Origin: Edaphovirga cremea
GTDB lineage: Bacteria > Pseudomonadota > Gammaproteobacteria > Enterobacterales > Enterobacteriaceae
DNA: 64,000 bases
Assembly: GCF_003332275.1 (NCBI RefSeq)
Contig: NZ_QOVA01000003.1
Location: 186,001-250,000, forward strand
Direction: 5' to 3'
Positions 59,422 to 64,000 of this stretch are shown one piece after another. Numbering within the stretch: the stretch's first letter is position 1; every line of letters starts with the position of its first letter. The notes below the pieces were generated by a model that saw nothing but the letters and a program-made list of their open reading frames with translations, did no database searches and was not told the origin of the DNA. The position numbers and the translations under genes were made by a program.

Positions 59422-60423
59422 TCAGAACGCAATAACCACTTTACCGCGCATGTGACCTTCGAGAACTTTATCGTGGGCAGCCTGAATATTTTCTACAGTT
59501 AGTCCGTTCAAGGTCTCACTTAACGTTGTCGTTAATTTACCCTCATCCACAAGGACCGCTACCTGACGCAATATTTCACCTTGCTGGGCAATATCTGGCG
59601 TGGTGAACATACTGCGGGTAAACATCAATTCCCAATGCAGGGCCGCACTTTTCAATTTCAACTGGCTTTGATCCAGTGGGCTTGAGTTTTCGACGATGGT
59701 GCAGATATGGCCGAGAGGGGCAATGACGTCGCTGATCGCTTTCCAGTGGCCATCGGTGTCATTCAGGCAAAGAATATAATCGACCTGCTCAATCCCTTCT
59801 TTCGCCAACTCAGCTTTCAGATCGTGGTAGTCGACCGTGAGATCGGCACCGCGATCGAGACACCATTGCACAGAATCCGGACGTGATGCGGTCGCAATAA
59901 CTTTCACCTTGCTACGCAGTGCAGCAAAGGGCACCGCCAGTGAGCCAACGCCACCCGCACCGCCAATAATCAGCAGCGTCTTGCTTTCATCGGCTTCCTG
60001 AATCTTGAGGTGCTCAAACAGTGCTTCCCACGCGGTGAGGGCAGTCAGGGGCATGGCGGCTGATTCTGCCCAGTTCAAGCGGGTTGGCTTGCGTGCGGTG
60101 ATGCGGGAGTCGATAAGCTGGAACGTGGCGTTACTGCCCGGACGGGTAATGTCCCCCGCATACCAGACTTCGTCACCCTCTTTAAAATTGCTGACGGCAG
60201 ACCCCACTTTGCGCACCACACCACTGGCATCCCAACCCAGGATACGCGGTTGTTGCAGACCATTCTTTTTCAAACCCTGATGAACTTTGGTATCAACCGG
60301 ATTGATTGATACTGCTTTTACCTCTACCAGCAAGTCGTACTGACCCGGTTCTGGTTTCTCATGTTGGATTTCAACAAAGGTATCCGGGTTTTCCGGCGTT
60401 ACAGCAATGGCACGTACAGACAT
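59422..60423 (-). CDS. Zinc-type alcohol dehydrogenase-like / quinone oxidoreductase family protein
   Basis: 333-residue medium-chain reductase. GroES-like N-domain (1-125) with INPVDTKVHQG and WDASGVVRKVGS, then a Rossmann domain with GGAGGVGSLAVPFA (about 154-167). The zinc-binding Cys/His pattern of true alcohol dehydrogenases is absent, so it is more likely an NADPH:quinone or enal reductase of the COG0604 group. Own promoter; the ATG follows AAAGGAGATCAATT. Substrate unknown. Confidence 0.88.
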   Translation of the reverse strand: MSVRAIAVTPENPDTFVEIQHEKPEPGQYDLLVEVKAVSINPVDTKVHQGLKKNGLQQPRILGWDASGVVRKVGSAVSNFKEGDEVWYAGDITRPGSNATFQLIDSRITARKPTRLNWAESAAMPLTALTAWEALFEHLKIQEADESKTLLIIGGAGGVGSLAVPFAALRSKVKVIATASRPDSVQWCLDRGADLTVDYHDLKAELAKEGIEQVDYILCLNDTDGHWKAISDVIAPLGHICTIVENSSPLDQSQLKLKSAALHWELMFTRSMFTTPDIAQQGEILRQVAVLVDEGKLTTTLSETLNGLTVENIQAAHDKVLEGHMRGKVVIAF

Positions 60424-60564
60424 AATTGATCTCCTTTGGGTTATAGCTACAGTCTAGACCTCCTGGCCTCCTCCGCATACCTTGATGAATTCCCACCACT
60501 GATAGAACCACAGCAATTGCATCATCCCGTATTTGACAACTATATGCGTGGGCTGGCTGATAAA

Positions 60565-60591
60565 TAAAAAGGGCCTGATGGACAGGCCCTT
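60565..60591 (-). terminator. Terminator of ettA
   Basis: On the minus strand AAGGGCCTG/CAGGCCCTT (9-bp stem, 5-base loop) is followed by TTTTTA, about 37 bases after the ettA stop. Confidence 0.88.
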
Positions 60592-60627
60592 GGAGCTAAA
60601 AAGCGAATGATACGCAGTAAAAAAACG

Positions 60628-62295
60628 TTATTTGGTCATTTTCTTGTATTTGATGCGATGAGGTTCTAACGCCTCGGCACCCAGTGTCCGTTTCTTCCAC
60701 TCTTCGTATTCGGTAAAGTTACCTTCGAAGAACTCGACTTTACCCTCATCCTGATAGTCGATGATGTGGGTGGCAATGCGGTCGAGGAACCAGCGGTCAT
60801 GCGAGATCACCATCGCACAGCCTGGGAATTCCAACAGGGCGTTTTCAAGTGCCCGCAGGGTTTCGATATCCAGGTCATTGGTTGGCTCATCGAGCAGCAA
60901 CATGTTACCGCCAACTTGCAGCAATTTTGCCAGATGAATACGGCCCCGCTCACCGCCGGAGAGTTCGCCAATGCGCTTGCCCTGATCGACGCCTTTGAAG
61001 TTGAAGCGACCGACATAGGCGCGGCTCGGCAGTTCGAAGTTACCGATGCGCATAATATCCTGACCGCCAGATACTTCTTCCCAGACGGTTTTACTGTTGT
61101 CCATGTTGTCACGGAACTGATCAACCGAAGCCAATTGCACGGTATCACCCAGAGTGATAGAACCGGAATCCGGTTGCTCTTTGCCTGACAGCATGCGGAA
61201 CAGCGTCGATTTACCCGCACCGTTCGGCCCGATGATCCCGACAATGGCCCCTTTTGGCAGGGCGAACGTCAGATCGTCGATCAGAACACGGTCGCCGTAG
61301 GATTTGGTAAGGTTCTCAACTTCAAGAACTTTATCACCCAGACGCGGACCCGGTGGAATGAACAACTCGCTGGTTTCATTACGTTTCTGGTACTCGGTAT
61401 TGTTGAGTTCCTCGAAACGTGCCAGACGCGCCTTGCCTTTGGCCTGACGTCCTTTAGGATTCTGCCGAACCCATTCCAGCTCTTTCTGGATTGATTTGCG
61501 GCGTGCGGCTTCAGAAGAGGCTTCCTGCGCCAGACGCTGATCTTTTTGCTCCAGCCATGAGGAATAGTTACCTTCCCATGGAATACCTTCACCACGGTCA
61601 AGTTCCAGAATCCAACCCGCCACGTTATCCAGGAAGTAGCGGTCATGGGTAATCGCCACAACGGTACCTTCATAGTCGTGCAGGAAGCGTTCCAGCCAGG
61701 CAACGGATTCCGCATCGAGGTGGTTGGTCGGTTCGTCGAGCAGCAGCATGTCTGGTTTTTCCAGCAACAGGCGGCAGATCGCGACGCGGCGACGCTCACC
61801 CCCAGACAGGTTTTCAATTTTTGCGTCCCACGGCGGTAAACGCAGGGCATCAGCCGCACGCTCAAGCTGGTTATCCAGATTGTGACCATCATGCAACTGA
61901 ATGATCGCTTCCAGCTCGCCTTGCTCTTTAGCCAGTTTGTCGAAATCGGCCTCAGGATCTGCGTACGCCGCGTAAACTTCGTCCAGACGGGTCAGCGCAT
62001 TTTTCACTTCGCCAACCGCTTCTTCAATCGCTTCACGCACGGTTTGTTGCAGATTGAGTGTAGGTTCCTGCGGCAGGTAACCAATTTTGATGCCAGGCTG
62101 CGGACGTGCCTCGCCTTCGATGTCGGTGTCAATGCCGGCCATAATGCGCAGCAAGGTAGATTTACCGGAACCGTTCAGACCAAGAACGCCAATTTTTGCG
62201 CCAGGGAAGAAACTGAGAGAGATATTTTTCAGAATATGACGCTTCGGCGGAACGACTTTGCCGACGCGGTGCATGGTATAGACGTATTGAGCCAC
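60628..62295 (-). CDS. ettA: Energy-dependent translational throttle protein EttA
   Basis: ABC-F ATPase that binds the ribosomal E site and gates the first elongation step according to ATP/ADP. 555 residues, equal to E. coli. Two ABC domains: Walker A GLNGSGKST (39-47) and GPNGAGKST (near 356), signatures LSGGERRRVAI and LSGGERGRIHL, Walker B LLLDEPTNHLD and LLLDEPTNDLD; arm insertion (about 95-140) and the interdomain linker. No membrane segments. Confidence 0.97.
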   Translation of the reverse strand: MAQYVYTMHRVGKVVPPKRHILKNISLSFFPGAKIGVLGLNGSGKSTLLRIMAGIDTDIEGEARPQPGIKIGYLPQEPTLNLQQTVREAIEEAVGEVKNALTRLDEVYAAYADPEADFDKLAKEQGELEAIIQLHDGHNLDNQLERAADALRLPPWDAKIENLSGGERRRVAICRLLLEKPDMLLLDEPTNHLDAESVAWLERFLHDYEGTVVAITHDRYFLDNVAGWILELDRGEGIPWEGNYSSWLEQKDQRLAQEASSEAARRKSIQKELEWVRQNPKGRQAKGKARLARFEELNNTEYQKRNETSELFIPPGPRLGDKVLEVENLTKSYGDRVLIDDLTFALPKGAIVGIIGPNGAGKSTLFRMLSGKEQPDSGSITLGDTVQLASVDQFRDNMDNSKTVWEEVSGGQDIMRIGNFELPSRAYVGRFNFKGVDQGKRIGELSGGERGRIHLAKLLQVGGNMLLLDEPTNDLDIETLRALENALLEFPGCAMVISHDRWFLDRIATHIIDYQDEGKVEFFEGNFTEYEEWKKRTLGAEALEPHRIKYKKMTK

Positions 62296-62466
62296 AGTGC
62301 TCTAAGCCTCGCTATATCTGGTTTTTATTATGCCCCGGCAAATAGAGTGGGGCATGTATGGGGCACGTTGCCAAGTAAGGCGGTTCGACCGGGAAGTTTA
62401 GCCCGTTTTAGTCGCCGATCCCAGCTATCAGCCCTCTTTCAGCGAGTTTATTCTGCTTTTGCGAGG

Positions 62467-63099
62467 CTAACCGGCAGCGAGTTTTAGACCGAACCCGAGG
62501 AACATCGCACCCACCAGACTGCTGCCGATTTTTGCCAGGCTCTTTTTCTTTTTCAGCGTAATGAGGATTGAGGAGCCGAGAAAGATCAGTGCCGACAGAT
62601 AAATGAGGCTGAATACTTCCAGTATGGACCCCAGAATGAAGAAGGGGACAGCGGTGTGTGGATAGGCCGGATCAATGAATTGCACAAAGAATGAGATATA
62701 AAAAATGATCACTTTTGGATTGGTGATGCTTAAAATCAGCGCTTTGCTGAATGAATGGTCGCGGTTTTCCATGACCTGTTCTTTTTCCGTTTTACGGGTA
62801 AATAGCGCGGTATAGAGGAGTTTTCCGCCCAGAAACAGCAGATAGGCTGCACCTGCGTATCTCACGCCGGTAAACAGCAAGGGCATGGTGCGAATGAGTG
62901 AAGCGACACCCAGAAACGTCAGGAAAATGAGCGTTGCATCACCCAGGAAAACCCCCAACGCCGCGCGATAGCCCCTACGGACACCATGCCTGACGCTGGT
63001 TGTCAGCACGAATATGGAGTTCGGGCCTGGCACCAGAATAATCAGGGCTGCGCCCAGAATGTAAGTAAAGAGATTGTTAACGCCAAATGTTTCAAGCAT
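62467..63099 (-). CDS. leuE: Leucine efflux protein LeuE (RhtB/LysE family)
   Basis: 210-residue amino-acid exporter with about six helices. The N-terminal GAALIILVPGPNSIFVLTTSVRHG carries the PGPN family motif, with NPKVIIFYISFFVQFID in the middle. Best resembles E. coli LeuE/YeaS (212 residues), which exports leucine and analogues. The ATG is preceded by GGAACA. In E. coli leuE is elsewhere on the map, so its position next to ettA is specific to this lineage. Confidence 0.85.
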   Translation of the reverse strand: MLETFGVNNLFTYILGAALIILVPGPNSIFVLTTSVRHGVRRGYRAALGVFLGDATLIFLTFLGVASLIRTMPLLFTGVRYAGAAYLLFLGGKLLYTALFTRKTEKEQVMENRDHSFSKALILSITNPKVIIFYISFFVQFIDPAYPHTAVPFFILGSILEVFSLIYLSALIFLGSSILITLKKKKSLAKIGSSLVGAMFLGFGLKLAAG

Positions 63100-63402
63100 T
63101 TCTATTGTTCCAATGCGATCAACTGGATATAAGGTTGTGAATGGTGATTTACTTCATACTATCAGTTAAATTGTAGTTTATTTGACTGAAATAAGTGGGC
63201 TTTATCCAATAATGGAATTGTATTTACGTTATTAATGAGAATTTCTTCTGCATGCTGCGGGGAGATCGGCGTTGTCACCAGGCTTGGTGCGGCTTTGCGG
63301 CAGATGAGGGTAACAGGTCAGGAAGCACGTGTGGGTAGCCAGTTTGGCCAGGGATCAAGAATAGGAAGGTCACGGGCAGTCAAGCAGACTGCCCGCAATG
63401 GC
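63100..63402. other. Intergenic region between leuE and the LuxR gene
   Basis: 303 bases. The half nearest leuE is A+T-rich and likely contains its promoter. A 9-bp hairpin at 63373-63395 follows the LuxR gene. No other feature or credible frame seen. Confidence 0.4.
63373..63395 (-). terminator. Hairpin after the LuxR-type gene
   Basis: CGGGCAGTC/GACTGCCCG, a perfect 9-bp stem with a 5-base loop, lies 7 bases after the LuxR-gene stop on the minus strand. The downstream T content (TGACCTTCC) is low. Confidence 0.55.
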
Positions 63403-64000
63403 TCAATAATAGACGTTTACGTGTATGCCATTGGTCAGTTTATCCACCAGCTTTTTGACATGGTAAATAACTTGCTTATTATGGGTTTTAACCTTTCTCT
63501 TGATATTTCCCTTATGCGAAGAAACGGTTTTTCGTTTAATTTGCATAATATCTGAAATGGTAATTGTGTCGTGACCCGCCATCCACATATTCAAAACATC
63601 GGCTTCGGAGCGACTCAGCGTGAGTGGCGTCAAATCAATTCTCTCATTGTCACTCTTTTTCACTCTGGTGCGTAACCCTTGCATCATGAGGCATTCAAGA
63701 GTGTCTTTATTTATTGATTTGGAAATAATAACAATATTTTCTCTGACTGAAATAAACTCATGGTAGTTGAAATTTTCATTAGCGATAAAAATGACAAAGA
63801 GTGTCTCCCTGAATCCATCAATAATGCGCTTCAACGCGGCGGTTTCCCCCGAACCACCCGTAAAGCAGTCTTCATTGATGAACACGATCCTTGGCATCAT
63901 TTTTACCATACTGGCATTCAACAGCGTAGTTTCGGTCAGTAAGGAGATATCCTTTTCCTTGATCCCCTGATTAACGATGTGTGTATACAGTGCCAGACAG
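63403..64000 (-). CDS. LuxR-type transcriptional regulator (5' end beyond window)
   Basis: The C-terminal 199 codons are visible; the frame stays open from 63921 to the right edge (...LALYTHIVNQGIKEKDISLL), so the gene starts outside. The N-terminal part looks like a receiver-type fold without clear phosphorylation aspartates (IVFINEDCFTGG). The C-terminal HTH is LTLSRSEADVLNMWMAGHDTITISDIMQIKRKTVSSHKGNIKRK (LuxR/FixJ type), as in the RcsA/BglJ/YjjQ group. A/T-rich codon use. Target unknown. Confidence 0.8.
   Translation of the reverse strand, partial: CLALYTHIVNQGIKEKDISLLTETTLLNASMVKMMPRIVFINEDCFTGGSGETAALKRIIDGFRETLFVIFIANENFNYHEFISVRENIVIISKSINKDTLECLMMQGLRTRVKKSDNERIDLTPLTLSRSEADVLNMWMAGHDTITISDIMQIKRKTVSSHKGNIKRKVKTHNKQVIYHVKKLVDKLTNGIHVNVYY

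Overview
The window is enterobacterial chromosome (Gammaproteobacteria, Enterobacterales). Most genes are close to full-length E. coli counterparts and keep E. coli-like order (ridA-pyrI-pyrB-pyrL; tabA, argI, rraB, yjgM, valS-holC-pepA, lptF-lptG; tRNA-Leu, rsmC, holD-rimI, prfC, osmY-ytjA, yjjU-yjjV, deoCABD, ytjB, serB-radA-nadR, ettA). A complete hexuronate block (exuR, exuT, uxaCBA, ygjV), a KdgR-like operator and several genes absent from E. coli suggest a plant- or insect-associated member of the Pectobacteriaceae or a relative. That assignment is inference, because no 16S or other marker is present.

Layout. 1-8655: a gene end, then galacturonate/glucuronate uptake and the isomerase branch (exuR and exuT on minus; uxaC, uxaB, uxaA, ygjV on plus). 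8670-12571: a tightly overlapping minus-strand operon encoding a circularly permuted ATP-grasp enzyme, an alpha-E protein, a transglutaminase-like protein and the proteasome-type peptidase Anbu. This is the least understood functional unit here and the best candidate for an undescribed system. 12874-15074: ridA and the pyrimidine operon with its leader peptide and attenuator. 15185-20196: a five-gene peptide-type ABC importer, divergent from tabA across an intergenic region with a KdgR-like box. 20950-23892: a GH13 sugar phosphorylase and argI with ARG boxes. 23991-26150: rraB, an AT-rich gene for a secreted halovibrin-like protein, and the acetyltransferase yjgM. 26320-37029: housekeeping genes valS, holC, pepA, lptFG, ppa, fbp and mpl.

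37067-39002 is an AT-rich accessory patch with an orphan holin-like gene and an unusual LysR regulator. Three tRNA-Leu(CAG) genes follow, then a LysR/aldo-keto reductase divergent pair, rsmC, holD-rimI, prfC, a stress-type cluster (osmY, ytjA, a CsbD-like gene), yjjU-yjjV, the deo operon with DeoR-like and CRP sites, ytjB, serB, radA, nadR with a NadR box in front, a quinone oxidoreductase-like gene, ettA, leuE and a LuxR-type regulator cut by the window end.

Intergenic DNA carries two repeat types. One is a dispersed family of long imperfect hairpins after prfC, serB and nadR. The other is an 84-bp tandem array between serB and radA arranged in an ABAB pattern. Genes absent at their E. coli positions include yjjG between rimI and prfC, and yjjW-yjjI before deoC.
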